Positions 23,264-32,830 are shown, numbered from the stretch's first letter. The stretch is 41,211 nt of DNA from Actinomycetes bacterium (GCA_029777095.1 JAKOTS010000112.1:1-41211); one strand, 5' to 3'. The notes: generated from the letters alone by a model not told the origin. Program-made: numbers and translations.

Positions 23264-26023
23264 ATGTCGACCTCGTCTTCAGTTCCTGCACAACCCCGCC
23301 CGCCGCACGAAGAGCACCTCGGTCTTGCGACCGGTGTGATTCGCACGATTGAAGGGCGCACCGAGGCCGGGAGCGAGCTGCCGGCCGAACTTCGCGCCGA
23401 TGTCCGCCTCCTCGGCGATTTGCTCGGCCGAGTGTTGGCCGAACAGGGCGGCGGCGACCTGCTCGCCGACGTCGAGCAGCTGCGCACGCTCACGATCCGT
23501 GCATTCGACGGCGGGCCGGGCGCGTTCGACGAGGCGGAGGCGCTCGTCGAATCGTTCACGATCGCCCGCGCCGACGAGGTCGCCCGCGCCTTCACCTGCT
23601 ACTTCCACCTCGTCAACCTCGCCGAGGAACACCACCGCGTCCGCGTGCTGCGCCAGCGCGACACTCGGATCTTGCCGCAAGAAGACACGATCGCGAAGGC
23701 GATCGCCACGCTCACCCGCGAGGTTGGCGGCGATACCGCGACCGAGCGCGTCGATGCGCTTCGCTTTCACCCCGTCTTCACCGCGCACCCCACCGAGGCC
23801 CGGCGCCGTGCGGTCTCGACCTCGATCCGGAGGATCAGCGAGATCCTCGCCGAGTGCGAAGGCGCCCTGACCGGCCCCAGCGCCGTGGGCCACCGCCGGC
23901 GCCTGCTCGAAGAGATCGACACCCTGTGGCGCACGGCTCCCCTGCGCGCCGAAAAGCCCGCGCCCGTCGACGAGGTCCGCACCGTCATGGCCGTGTTCGA
24001 CGAGACCCTCTTCACCGTGATTCCGCAGGTCTACCGGCGGCTCGATGAGGCATTGCAGGGCGGCAACTCCGGTCGCACCGCGCCCGTTGCGCGCTCGTTC
24101 ATTCGCGTCGGCTCCTGGATCGGTGGCGACCGCGACGGGAACCCGTTCGTGACGGCGAAGGTCACCCGCAGGGCGGCCGTGATTGCATCAGATCACGTGC
24201 TCCGCGGCCTCGAGCGCGCGGCATCCCGAATCGGACGCTCGCTCACGCTCGGCACCGATACGACGCCGTTGGATGCCGCAGCCCAGGGCCTGCTCAACAG
24301 CATGGCCGCAGCCGACGAGGCCGCGGCGGCCGACATCGAGAAGCGCTCCCCCGGCGAACCGCACCGCAGCCTGCTCCTGCTCATCGCCCGGCGCATCGAC
24401 GCGACCCGCACCCGGAACGCCGACCTTGCCTATGGCGACCCCGAAACGCTCCTGCACGACCTGCGCGTGCTGCAGGCGTCGCTGCTTCAGGCCGGCGCCG
24501 CGCGTCACGCATTCGGCGAGCTGCAGCACCTGATTTGGCAGGTCGAGACCTTCGGGTTCCACCTCACCGAGTTGGAGGTGCGACAGCACTCACAGGTGCA
24601 CGCGACGGTGCTCGAAGAGCTTGGCCGGGGCGAGGCATCCAGTGACCTTGCGATCGAAGTGCTCGACGTCTTTCGTGCGATCGCGTTTGTGCAGCACCGT
24701 CACGGCCCCCGCGCCGCCGGTCGCTATATCGTCTCGTTCACGCGGTCGGCCGACGATCTTGCCGCCGTCTATCGCCTCGCGGAGCACGCCGCCACCGGTG
24801 CCGTGCCCGGCCCGGTGCTCGATGTGATTCCACTGTTCGAGACGTTTGCCGATCTGCAGGCGGCCCCGCGGATCCTCGACGAGATGCTCGCGATGCCCGA
24901 GGTCGCGAAGCGCCTCGCCCAGACCGGTCGCCGCGTCGAGGTCATGCTCGGCTACAGCGACTCGTCGAAAGACGTCGGCCCGGTCGCGGCCACGCTCGCG
25001 CTGTACGAGGCGCAGGAGAAGATTGCCGCCTGGGCCCGCGAAAACGACATCGCGCTCACGCTCTTTCACGGTCGCGGCGGTGCGCTTGGCCGCGGTGGCG
25101 GGCCCGCGAACGTCGCGATTTTGGCGCAGCCCCCGCACTCGGTCGATGGACGGTTCAAACTCACCGAGCAGGGCGAAGTGATTTTCGCTCGCTATGGCGA
25201 CCCCGACATCGCCCGCCGCCACATCGAGCAGGTCGCCTCCGCAACGCTGCTCGCGTCGGCGCCCTCCACCGAGGAGCGAAACGCGAGCGCGGCGCGAGAT
25301 TTCGCGCAGATGGCGGCCACGATGGATGCCGCATCCCGCGTCCGCTTTTTCGAACTCGTGCACGCCGAGGGCTTCGCCCCGTGGTTTGCCACGGTGACGC
25401 CGATGGAGGAGGTCGGGCTTCTGGCCCTCGGTTCGCGGCCCGCACGCCGCGGGCTGTCGGTGGAATCACTCGAAGACCTGCGCGCGATTCCGTGGGTGTT
25501 CGCGTGGACACAGGCGCGCGTCAACCTCACCGGCTGGTTCGGGCTTGGCAGCGCGCTCGAGGCCGTCGGCGACACCGAGCAGCTGCGCACCGCGTATGCC
25601 CGCTGGCCGCTGTTTCGCACGATGGTCGACAACGTCGCGATGAGCCTTGCCAAGACCGACTCGCGGATCGCGAGGCGCTACCTCGCCCTCGGCGATCGCG
25701 ACGACCTGGCCGAGCTCGTGATGCAGGAGATGAGCCTCACGCGAAGCTGGGTCGCGCGCATCACCGGCGGCGACGAACTGCTCGATGACAAGCCCGTGTT
25801 GCAGCGCGCAGTGAAGATGCGCAGTCCCTATGTCGATGCGCTCTCGCTCATGCAACTGCGTGCGCTGCGGGGCCTGCGCGGCGTCTCTGCCGAAGGCCGG
25901 GCCGCGGCCGAAGGCGCCGGTGCTGCGGGCGATGGTGGGGCTGCGGCATCCACCACACAGCTGCAACGACTCTTGTTACTGACTGTGAATGGGGTTGCCG
26001 CGGGCCTACAAAACACCGGATAA
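23264..26023 (+). CDS. ppc: Phosphoenolpyruvate carboxylase
   Basis: 919-residue anaplerotic enzyme forming oxaloacetate from PEP and bicarbonate. Key blocks are FTAHPTEARRR near residue 174 with the catalytic histidine, GGDRDGNPFVT near 286, VMLGYSDSSKDVG near 565, and the FHGRGGALGRGGGP loop near 604-616. The end is NTG, the usual C-terminus involved in allosteric sites. A small Ala/Gly-rich insertion lies before the last 25 residues. The ATG at 23264 has a -10 at six bases and no Shine-Dalgarno, so it is probably leaderless. gdhA follows on the same strand after 148 bases with its own candidate promoter. Confidence 0.97.
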   Translation: MSTSSSVPAQPRPPHEEHLGLATGVIRTIEGRTEAGSELPAELRADVRLLGDLLGRVLAEQGGGDLLADVEQLRTLTIRAFDGGPGAFDEAEALVESFTIARADEVARAFTCYFHLVNLAEEHHRVRVLRQRDTRILPQEDTIAKAIATLTREVGGDTATERVDALRFHPVFTAHPTEARRRAVSTSIRRISEILAECEGALTGPSAVGHRRRLLEEIDTLWRTAPLRAEKPAPVDEVRTVMAVFDETLFTVIPQVYRRLDEALQGGNSGRTAPVARSFIRVGSWIGGDRDGNPFVTAKVTRRAAVIASDHVLRGLERAASRIGRSLTLGTDTTPLDAAAQGLLNSMAAADEAAAADIEKRSPGEPHRSLLLLIARRIDATRTRNADLAYGDPETLLHDLRVLQASLLQAGAARHAFGELQHLIWQVETFGFHLTELEVRQHSQVHATVLEELGRGEASSDLAIEVLDVFRAIAFVQHRHGPRAAGRYIVSFTRSADDLAAVYRLAEHAATGAVPGPVLDVIPLFETFADLQAAPRILDEMLAMPEVAKRLAQTGRRVEVMLGYSDSSKDVGPVAATLALYEAQEKIAAWARENDIALTLFHGRGGALGRGGGPANVAILAQPPHSVDGRFKLTEQGEVIFARYGDPDIARRHIEQVASATLLASAPSTEERNASAARDFAQMAATMDAASRVRFFELVHAEGFAPWFATVTPMEEVGLLALGSRPARRGLSVESLEDLRAIPWVFAWTQARVNLTGWFGLGSALEAVGDTEQLRTAYARWPLFRTMVDNVAMSLAKTDSRIARRYLALGDRDDLAELVMQEMSLTRSWVARITGGDELLDDKPVLQRAVKMRSPYVDALSLMQLRALRGLRGVSAEGRAAAEGAGAAGDGGAAASTTQLQRLLLLTVNGVAAGLQNTG

Positions 26024-26090
26024 TCGCTATTTGTTGCATGCGCGCGGGACCACCGCACGCCCTGCGACGAAGCATCGCCCGACGCGCCGG

Positions 26091-26096
26091 TAAGAT
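26091..26096 (+). promoter_or_regulatory. Candidate gdhA -10 element
   Basis: TAAGAT, 75 bases before the gdhA GTG. The implied leader of about 65 bases contains a 7-bp inverted repeat (26106-26112 with 26131-26137). Confidence 0.4.
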
Positions 26097-26171
26097 CGGG
26101 ATGCGCGCGAGGTTGGATGACACAATCGTCCCTCGCGTGGAAAACCTCCCGGCTCCACAGAAAGCTTCACC

Positions 26172-27551
26172 GTGTCTGACGCCCGTCCCTCCATCACGTC
26201 CACCCTGCCGACGCTCCCCTCCGCCGTTCGCGATGTCTACGCCCAGGCGATGTTGCGCAACCCGCATGAGCCCGAGTTCCACCAGGCGCTGCACGAGGTC
26301 CTCGACTCGATTGCACCCGTGATTGAGCGGCACCCGGAGTTCGCAGAGGCCGGCATTCTGGAGCGCCTCGTCGAGCCCGAGCGCCAGATCATGTTCCGCG
26401 TGCCGTGGATCGACGACACGGGCCGCCTGCGGGTCAACCGTGGCTTCCGCGTGCAGTTCAACTCGGCGCTCGGCCCGTACAAGGGCGGCATCCGCTTCCA
26501 CTCGTCGGTGAACCTCTCGATCATGAAGTTCCTCGGTTTCGAGCAGATCTTCAAGAACGCGCTCACCGGTCAGGGCATCGGCGGCGCAAAGGGTGGCAGC
26601 GACTTCGATCCGCACGGCCGTAGCAGCGGCGAGGTCATGCGCTTCTGCCAGTCGTTTATGAGCGAGCTGTATCGCCACATTGGCGAGCACACCGATGTGC
26701 CGGCTGGCGACATCGGCGTGGGCGGCCGCGAGATCGGCTACATGTTCGGTCAGTACCGCAAGATCACGAACCGCCACGAGTCGGGTGTCTTCACCGGCAA
26801 GGGTGTCGGCTGGGGCGGCGCGCAGGTGCGCACCGAGGCCACCGGCTACGGCGCGGTGTTCTTCGCCGAAGAAATGCTCGGCACCCGCGGCGACAGCATC
26901 GCGGGCAAGCGCGTGGCAGTCTCGGGCTCGGGCAACGTCGCGATCTACGCAATCGAGAAGGTCACGCAGCTCGGCGGCATCCCCGTCACCGCATCCGACT
27001 CGACCGGGTACATCGTCGACGACGCCGGTATCGACATCGAGCTCCTCAAGCAGGTCAAGGAGCAGGATCGCCTGCGCATTTCGGAGTACGCGGCACGCCG
27101 CCCGAGCGCACGCTTCGTTGAGGGCGGCAACGTTTGGGAGGTTCCAGTCGACGTTGCAGTGCCGAGCGCCACGCAGAACGAGCTGAGCCCGACCGACGCT
27201 GAGACCCTCATCGCAAACGGCGTGCTCGCCGTTGCCGAAGGCGCAAACATGCCCTGCTTCCCGGGCGCGATCGCCGCGTTCCAGGCCGCCGGTACGCTGT
27301 TCGCCCCCGGCAAGGCAGCCAACGCTGGTGGCGTGGCGACCTCGGCGCTCGAGATGAGCCAGAACCACTCGCGTCAGCGTTGGAGCTTCGATGACAGCGA
27401 GACCCGACTGCGCGACATCATGCGCAACGTGCACACCGCAGCCTTCGATGCGTCCGAGCGCTATGGCGCCCCCGGCGACTACGTCCTCGGTGCCAACTCG
27501 GTTGCGTTCGAGCGCGTTGCCCAGGCAATGCTTGCGCAGGGTGTGATTTAG
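26172..27551 (+). CDS. gdhA: NADP-specific glutamate dehydrogenase
   Basis: 459 residues, the hexameric NADP-type length. It aminates 2-oxoglutarate to glutamate. Visible are GPYKGGIRFHSSVN (substrate lysine near residue 103), the catalytic-lysine block GGAKGGSDFDPHGRS near 136, DIGVGGREIGYMFGQYRK, the dinucleotide-binding VSGSGNVAIYAIEK near 250, and KAANAGGVATSALEMSQN. The GTG at 26172 is chosen because SDARPSITSTLPTL aligns as a normal N-terminus; its ribosome site (AGAAAG) is weak. A GC-rich terminator follows six bases after the stop. Codon bias is strong, suggesting high expression. Confidence 0.97.
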   Translation: MSDARPSITSTLPTLPSAVRDVYAQAMLRNPHEPEFHQALHEVLDSIAPVIERHPEFAEAGILERLVEPERQIMFRVPWIDDTGRLRVNRGFRVQFNSALGPYKGGIRFHSSVNLSIMKFLGFEQIFKNALTGQGIGGAKGGSDFDPHGRSSGEVMRFCQSFMSELYRHIGEHTDVPAGDIGVGGREIGYMFGQYRKITNRHESGVFTGKGVGWGGAQVRTEATGYGAVFFAEEMLGTRGDSIAGKRVAVSGSGNVAIYAIEKVTQLGGIPVTASDSTGYIVDDAGIDIELLKQVKEQDRLRISEYAARRPSARFVEGGNVWEVPVDVAVPSATQNELSPTDAETLIANGVLAVAEGANMPCFPGAIAAFQAAGTLFAPGKAANAGGVATSALEMSQNHSRQRWSFDDSETRLRDIMRNVHTAAFDASERYGAPGDYVLGANSVAFERVAQAMLAQGVI

Positions 27552-27556
27552 ACCCC

Positions 27557-27580
27557 GCCGGGGCGCCTGTGCGCCCCGGC
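27557..27580. terminator. Shared convergent terminator of gdhA and mfd
   Basis: GCCGGGGCGC / CTGT loop / GCGCCCCGGC, a 10-bp perfect GC stem. It starts 6 bases after the gdhA stop and abuts the mfd stop codon at 27581, so one hairpin probably ends both converging transcripts. Confidence 0.75.
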
Positions 27581-30500
27581 TTACACAGTTGACGCCGGCG
27601 ACCCCGCCGGCGTTGCTGTTTCTGCGGGCAGCGGGAAGAGCTGGTCAAGAAACTGGCCCACCCAGGCGATCAGCTCAAGATCCGGAAGCGGCTCATCGAC
27701 CGGCGACCCCGGGCCGAACCCTCCCGCGCCTGCTGCCGCCTTGCGCGGCATTGGCACCACGAGCGCGTCGCCGCCGGCAAGCAGCTTCGCCTTCGGGTAG
27801 AGCCGCTGCAGGCGCACTCGCAGCGAGTCGGGCAGGTGGGCGGGCGCGATCCGCAGGTTCGAGCCCATCGCGATCACATCGGTCAGGCCGACGCGCTGCG
27901 CGCGCTGACGAAGCCGCGAGACCGCGATCAGGTTCGTCACGTCTTCGCTTGGCTCGCCATAGCGGTCGCGCAACTCTTCCACCACGAGGTCAATCTGCTC
28001 GGCGGGCGCATTCGCCGTCGAGGCGCTCGAGAGCTTCTGGTAGGCCTCGAGCCGCAGCCGCTCGCTGTCGATATATGTTTCGGGAATCCGGGCGGCCACC
28101 GGCAGCTCAAGCCGCAGTTCGGGCGGGCCCTCGGCCACATCGCCGCGGAATGTCGAGACCGCCTCGCCAATCATGCGCAGGTAGAGGTCGAAACCGACGC
28201 CCGCGATGTGGCCGGCCTGTTCGGCGCCGAGCATATTGCCCGCGCCGCGAATCTCAAGATCTTTCAGGGCGACTTGGATGCCGCTGCCAAGGTCGTTGTG
28301 GATCGCAATCGTCTTCAACCGGTCGGCGGCAACCTCGCCGATCGGCTTGACCTCGTCGTAGAGGAAGTAGGCGTACGCGCGATCGCGCCCGCGCCCCACG
28401 CGTCCGCGGAGCTGGTGGAGCTGCGAGAGCCCATATTTGTCGGCGCGGTCGATGATGATCGTGTTCGCGTTCGAGATGTCGAGTCCGGTCTCGATGATCG
28501 TCGTGCACACCAGCACATCCGACTTTCGCTCCCAGAAGTCGTCGACAACCTGCTCGAGGGAATGCTCACCCATCTGGCCGTGGGCGACGGCAACGCGGGC
28601 CTCGGGCACGAGCTCCGCGATCTGCTTTGCCACGCGGTTGATGCTCGAGACGCGGTTGTGCACGAAGAACACCTGGCCTTCGCGCAGGAGTTCGCGCCGG
28701 ATCGCGGCGGCGATCTGCTTGTCGTTGCGGGGCCCGACGAACGAAAGGATCGGGTGGCGGTCCTCGGGCGGGGTGGCGAGCGTCGACATTTCACGGATGC
28801 CGGTGACAGCCATCTCGAGCGTGCGAGGGATGGGGGTCGCGCTCATCGCGAGGATGTCGACGTTGGTCTTCATCTTCTTGAGCTTGTCTTTATGCTCGAC
28901 GCCGAAGCGCTGCTCCTCGTCGATGATCATGAGCCCAAGGTCTTTGAACTGCACCTGCTCGGTGAGGATTCGGTGCGTGCCGATGACCATGTCGACCGAG
29001 CCGTCGGCGAGGCCCTTGATCGTCTCGCGGGCTTCGCGGTCGCTCTGGAAGCGCGAGAGCGCGCGCACGCGCACGGGGAACCCAGCGAAGCGCTCGGTAA
29101 ACGTGGCGTGGTGTTGTTTGACGAGCAGCGTGGTCGGCACAAGCATTGCGACCTGCTTGCCCTCTTGGATGGCTTTGAAAGCCGCCCGCACTGCCACCTC
29201 GGTTTTGCCGAAGCCGACGTCACCGGCAAGGAGGCGGTCCATCGGGATCGGCCGCTCCATGTCGGCCTTCACCTCGTCGATGGTCTGCAGCTGGTCGAGG
29301 GTCTCTGCGAACGGGAACGCCTCCTCGAGCTCTCGTTGCCAGGGCGTGTCGGGACCGAAGGCGTATCCCTTTGCCGACATACGTGCCGAATACAGCTTGA
29401 CGAGCTCGACCGCAATGTCGCGAACGGCCTTGCGGGCCTTGCCCTTGGCCTGCGCCCAGTCGCTGCCGCCCATCTTCGACAACGCCGGCGCCTCGCCGCC
29501 GACGTAGCGCGAGAGCAGGTCGAGCTGGTCCGTCGGAACGTAGAGCTTGTCGCCGGGGAATCCGCGCTTCGAAGGCGCGTACTCGACGACAAGATACTCA
29601 CGCATGCTCTTGACGGCATGTCTTCCACCAGACGACACTTCGCGCTGCACGAGCTCGACGAACTTGCCGATGCCGTGGGTCTGGTGCACGACGTGGTCAT
29701 CGGCCTTCAGCTGGAGCGGGTCGACGACGTTCTTGCGCCGGCTCGCGAGCTTCTTGACGACGCGCGAGTCGTTGCTGATGGTCCGACCGTAGAAATCTGA
29801 TTCGGTGAGCACCGACAGGCGCGCCTCGGCAGATTCGAAGCCCGCCTCGATCGTCGCAGTGAGCAGGTGCACGATGCCCGGCTCGGGTGCGGCATCCAAT
29901 CGTTCGACGATGCGGGCACCAATCCCCCGCTCCGCGAGCACATCGCGCGCGCGTTCGAGGAGGCCAATACCGGGAGCCGCAACTACGACCGCCCATCCCT
30001 CGGCCACGCGCCTGCCCACGTGCTCGGTTGCACCCTCGACGTTGCCGTGAAACGAGGGCACCGCCGTGCTCGCGATGCGCACGTATGGATCGTCGGTGAG
30101 CTCGCGACTGAGCACATCGGATGCCCCGGCCCCGCCATCTACTGCGCCGTCGCCGTCGTCGCTGCCGCTCCCGGTGCCGGTACCGTCGCCCAGCCCCGCG
30201 CCACTGTCGAACGTGCTGAGGGTCCACCAGACGCCGCCGCGCGCAACCGTGGATTCACGCAGGCGCGGGAGCGAGAGGAAGTCGCCATCAGAGAGGTCGA
30301 TTGGCGCCTGCGCGCCGGCCGTCGCGGCACTCCAGGCCGCGCTCAAAAATTCGCGATTCGTTTCGCCGAGGGTGATCGCTCGGCCGACCGCGCGCTCCGG
30401 ATCAAGCAGTGCTACCGCGGTGCCCTCGGGCATGTAGCGCGTGATCGGCACCAGGCCGTCGGTCAGCGCCGGGGTCAGCGACTCCATGCCCTCGACGGGA

Positions 30501-31300
30501 ATGCCCTCGGCAAGCTTTTCGAGCATGCCGGCAAGGCTCGGAAACTCGCCCTGCATCGCGCGCGCACGCTGGCGCACCGAATCGGTCAGCAGTAGCTCGC
30601 GGCTCGGCATCACGACAACGCTCGTGATCTCTTCAGACAGCGAGCGCTGATCGGCGACGGAGAACGCACGGATCTGCTCGACCTCGTCGCCGAAAAACTC
30701 GATGCGATAGGGGTGCTCCGCCGTCGGCGGGAAGATATCGAGGATGCCGCCACGCACAGCAAACTCGCCGCGGCGCGAGACCATGTCGACGCGGCCGTAT
30801 GCGAGCAGCACGAGCTGGCCGGCAAGCGCCGTGAGCTCAAACCCGCGCGCGCCAACGCGCAGCTCGAGGGGTTCGACATCGCCGAGCCCCTGGGCGATCG
30901 GCTGAATCGCACCGCGCACCGAGGCCGTCACGACCAGCGGTGCGGCGCCGTCCCACGTGGTCATCGCTCGAAGCACGGCAAGGCGACGGCCCACGATCTC
31001 TGGGCTCGGGCTCAGGCGTTCATGGGGCAGGGTCTCCCACGCAGGAAAATGCAGCACGGTCGCCTCGGGCATCATCGCGGCGAGCGCCGGGCCGAGCGAC
31101 TCCGCACGGCGCCCCGTGGGGGCAATCGCCAGGAGCGCGGCAGGCAAGCCCCGCTCGATCCGGCGAGCAAGGAGGGCCGAGAGTAGCGGCGCGTCCGCGC
31201 CATCCACCATCGAAAAGTCGGCGTCAACCTGCGCCATCGACAGGGCGCTGCGGACGGTGTCACCCGTCGCCAACGCATGCACAATTCCGGACACACTCAC
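27581..31300 (-). CDS. mfd: Transcription-repair coupling factor Mfd
   Basis: 1239-residue ATP-dependent translocase that removes stalled RNA polymerase and recruits UvrA. It has an N-terminal UvrB-like region and a CarD-type RNA-polymerase-interacting domain from about residue 525 (VVHQTHGIGKFVEL). The RecG-like motor carries Walker A GDVGFGKT near 697, DEEQRFGV near 793 and SATPIPRTLEMAV. The TRCF C-terminal domain lies around VEELRDRYGEPSEDV. An acidic Gly/Asp/Ser insertion (about residues 370-395) interrupts the N-terminal half. I start at GTG 31300, with TAGACT exactly six bases upstream, so leaderless. It follows pth by 40 bases and ends against the hairpin shared with gdhA. Confidence 0.97.
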   Translation of the reverse strand: MSVSGIVHALATGDTVRSALSMAQVDADFSMVDGADAPLLSALLARRIERGLPAALLAIAPTGRRAESLGPALAAMMPEATVLHFPAWETLPHERLSPSPEIVGRRLAVLRAMTTWDGAAPLVVTASVRGAIQPIAQGLGDVEPLELRVGARGFELTALAGQLVLLAYGRVDMVSRRGEFAVRGGILDIFPPTAEHPYRIEFFGDEVEQIRAFSVADQRSLSEEITSVVVMPSRELLLTDSVRQRARAMQGEFPSLAGMLEKLAEGIPVEGMESLTPALTDGLVPITRYMPEGTAVALLDPERAVGRAITLGETNREFLSAAWSAATAGAQAPIDLSDGDFLSLPRLRESTVARGGVWWTLSTFDSGAGLGDGTGTGSGSDDGDGAVDGGAGASDVLSRELTDDPYVRIASTAVPSFHGNVEGATEHVGRRVAEGWAVVVAAPGIGLLERARDVLAERGIGARIVERLDAAPEPGIVHLLTATIEAGFESAEARLSVLTESDFYGRTISNDSRVVKKLASRRKNVVDPLQLKADDHVVHQTHGIGKFVELVQREVSSGGRHAVKSMREYLVVEYAPSKRGFPGDKLYVPTDQLDLLSRYVGGEAPALSKMGGSDWAQAKGKARKAVRDIAVELVKLYSARMSAKGYAFGPDTPWQRELEEAFPFAETLDQLQTIDEVKADMERPIPMDRLLAGDVGFGKTEVAVRAAFKAIQEGKQVAMLVPTTLLVKQHHATFTERFAGFPVRVRALSRFQSDREARETIKGLADGSVDMVIGTHRILTEQVQFKDLGLMIIDEEQRFGVEHKDKLKKMKTNVDILAMSATPIPRTLEMAVTGIREMSTLATPPEDRHPILSFVGPRNDKQIAAAIRRELLREGQVFFVHNRVSSINRVAKQIAELVPEARVAVAHGQMGEHSLEQVVDDFWERKSDVLVCTTIIETGLDISNANTIIIDRADKYGLSQLHQLRGRVGRGRDRAYAYFLYDEVKPIGEVAADRLKTIAIHNDLGSGIQVALKDLEIRGAGNMLGAEQAGHIAGVGFDLYLRMIGEAVSTFRGDVAEGPPELRLELPVAARIPETYIDSERLRLEAYQKLSSASTANAPAEQIDLVVEELRDRYGEPSEDVTNLIAVSRLRQRAQRVGLTDVIAMGSNLRIAPAHLPDSLRVRLQRLYPKAKLLAGGDALVVPMPRKAAAGAGGFGPGSPVDEPLPDLELIAWVGQFLDQLFPLPAETATPAGSPASTV

Positions 31301-31306
31301 TGGGGA

Positions 31307-31312
31307 AGTCTA
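31307..31312 (-). promoter_or_regulatory. Candidate leaderless -10 of mfd
   Basis: TAGACT on the minus strand, six bases before the GTG start; the same hexamer as at dapB. Confidence 0.5.
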
Positions 31313-31340
31313 CGTGAATGCGGGCACGGCGCGCCCCGGC

Positions 31341-31925
31341 TCAGGCCTTCGGTGCGTGGTGCCGCTGCTGCGCCGCGGTGAGCCCTTCGTCGATGATGTG
31401 CTCGACCGCGTCGGCCGCGTCGGCAACCAGGAGCGGGAGGTTCTTGCGCTCGGTCGCACCGAACTCACTGAGCACCCAGTCGGCGGGGTCTTGGCGACCG
31501 GGCGGCCGGCCAACGCCCACGCGCACGCGGGTGAACTCGGGGGTATCGAGCGCCTTTGCCACATCGCGCACACCGTTGTGGCCGCCGTGGCCACCACCAG
31601 TTTTCAGGCGCAAGGTGTCGAAATCGATGTCGAGTTCGTCGTGCACGACGATGACCCGATCGGGTGCGATGCCGTAGAACGCGGCGAGCCCGGCGACGGG
31701 ACCTCCCGAGACGTTCATGAACGAATTGGGCTTCGCGAGGATCAACTTGGGACCGCCGGGGCGCAACCAGGCTTCCGCGACGCGGGCGTTCGCCTTGTGC
31801 GCTTTGAAGTTCGCGCCGTGCCGCTGCGCGAGCTCATCGACGACGAATTGGCCAATGTTGTGGCGCGTTGCCGCGTATTGGGGGCCCGGATTTCCGAGGC
31901 CCACCACGAGCCAGGTGTTTCCCAC
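31341..31925 (-). CDS. pth: Peptidyl-tRNA hydrolase
   Basis: 194 residues. It releases peptides from prematurely dissociated peptidyl-tRNA. Conserved are LVVGLGNPGPQYAATRHNIG (catalytic histidine in RHN), the KPNSFMNVSG motif, VVHDELDIDFDTLRLK and GGGHGGHNGVRD. The GTG at 31925 is preceded by AAGGAGGAACAG, a strong site. The longer frame upstream is rejected. It follows rplY by 117 bases containing a GC-rich hairpin; rplY-pth adjacency is widespread in bacteria. mfd follows 40 bases later. Confidence 0.96.
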   Translation of the reverse strand: MGNTWLVVGLGNPGPQYAATRHNIGQFVVDELAQRHGANFKAHKANARVAEAWLRPGGPKLILAKPNSFMNVSGGPVAGLAAFYGIAPDRVIVVHDELDIDFDTLRLKTGGGHGGHNGVRDVAKALDTPEFTRVRVGVGRPPGRQDPADWVLSEFGATERKNLPLLVADAADAVEHIIDEGLTAAQQRHHAPKA

Positions 31926-31982
31926 CTGTTCCTCCTTCAAGGACGAAAAATCTTGTGCGGCGCTCGGCGCCTGAGACGACGA

Positions 31983-32016
31983 AGCCCGCCCCCACCATAA
32001 CCGTGGGAAGCGGGCT
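31983..32016 (-). terminator. GC-rich hairpin between rplY and pth (possible attenuator)
   Basis: On the minus strand AGCCCGC pairs with GCGGGCT, with inner CCCAC/GTGGG around a short loop. It lies 27 bases after the rplY stop. It has no T-run, so it may only reduce read-through from rplY into pth, or act as a processing site. Confidence 0.45.
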
Positions 32017-32042
32017 CCGAAGCGTGTCACGTGGTGACTGAA

Positions 32043-32621
32043 TTACTCTGCGTCGTCTGCAGCTGCTTCGTCCTCGGCAGCACCGGCGGGCACCGAGATG
32101 CCGACGATCAGGACGTCGGCCTCGTCGACGAGCGTGGCGCCCTTGGGCAGCACGACGTCGGCAGCGAAGATGTGCGCGCCTTCGCCGCGACCCTCGATGT
32201 CGACGACAACGTTCTGCGGAATGTGGGTTGCCTCGACCTCGAGCAGGAGGCTCACGGTCTCGAGGTTCGAGATCGTGCCAGGAGCCGACTCACCGGTGAC
32301 GTGCACGGGCACCTCAACCTGGACGCGCTCGCCCTTCTTCACAACGATGAGGTCGATGTGCTCGATGATCTGGCGCACGGGGTCACGCTGCACGTCCTTG
32401 ACGAGCGTGAGCTGCTCCTTGTCACCGATCTGGAGGTCGAGCAGGGCGTTTGCGCGACGGATGATCAGGCCGACCTGGTGACCGGGAAGCGCAACGTGCA
32501 CCGGCTCGGTGCCGTGGCCGTAGATGACGGCGGGAATCTTGCCGTCGGCGCGAAGGCGACGAGCGAAGCCCTTGCCGAAGTTCTCGCGCAGTTCTGCGAC
32601 GACCTTGTTGTCTTCTGACAT
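32043..32621 (-). CDS. rplY: 50S ribosomal protein L25/general stress protein Ctc
   Basis: 192 residues, the long Ctc form. The N-terminal L25 5S-rRNA-binding domain (RENFGKGFARRLRADGKIPAV, IYGHGTEPVHVALPG) is followed by the TL5 C-terminal beta domain (VQVEVPVHVTGESAPG, LLEVEATHIPQNVVVDIEG) and an acidic alanine-rich tail. The ATG at 32621 follows GAAGGAG at good spacing. It is first in the rplY-pth(-mfd) direction. The divergent 39-residue membrane peptide starts 221 bases away. In that gap I see no gene or tRNA and no convincing rplY promoter. Confidence 0.95.
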   Translation of the reverse strand: MSEDNKVVAELRENFGKGFARRLRADGKIPAVIYGHGTEPVHVALPGHQVGLIIRRANALLDLQIGDKEQLTLVKDVQRDPVRQIIEHIDLIVVKKGERVQVEVPVHVTGESAPGTISNLETVSLLLEVEATHIPQNVVVDIEGRGEGAHIFAADVVLPKGATLVDEADVLIVGISVPAGAAEDEAAADDAE

Positions 32622-32830
32622 TTTCTTACTCCTTCGTGGCCGCCGAAACGGCCAACTGTCTGGACGGGCGGCGATGCCGACCCGAATCTTTGGTGTTCTC
32701 AACTCGAACGCAACCGCGTGAGGAGACCCGTCGGGCCCACTTCACCGCGTCGATAACGGATGCCTGACCCTCTCGTTTGCACGAGCGTCGCGGCATCCCT
32801 CGCCGAAGTTCAATCACTGAGTCTACCTGC

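Noticed and set aside
25848..27434. 528-codon minus-strand frame opposite ppc/gdhA
   Set aside because: Lies over two unambiguous enzymes and lacks motifs. Antisense gdh frames are a known source of spurious annotation.
27836..29800. 654-codon plus-strand frame opposite mfd
   Set aside because: Shadow of mfd; no start context and no protein-like motifs.
32640..32760. tRNA-like GGTTGCGTTCGAGTT segment on the minus strand upstream of rplY
   Set aside because: The T-arm-like string is not matched by an acceptor stem, anticodon arm or CCA end in the surrounding bases.
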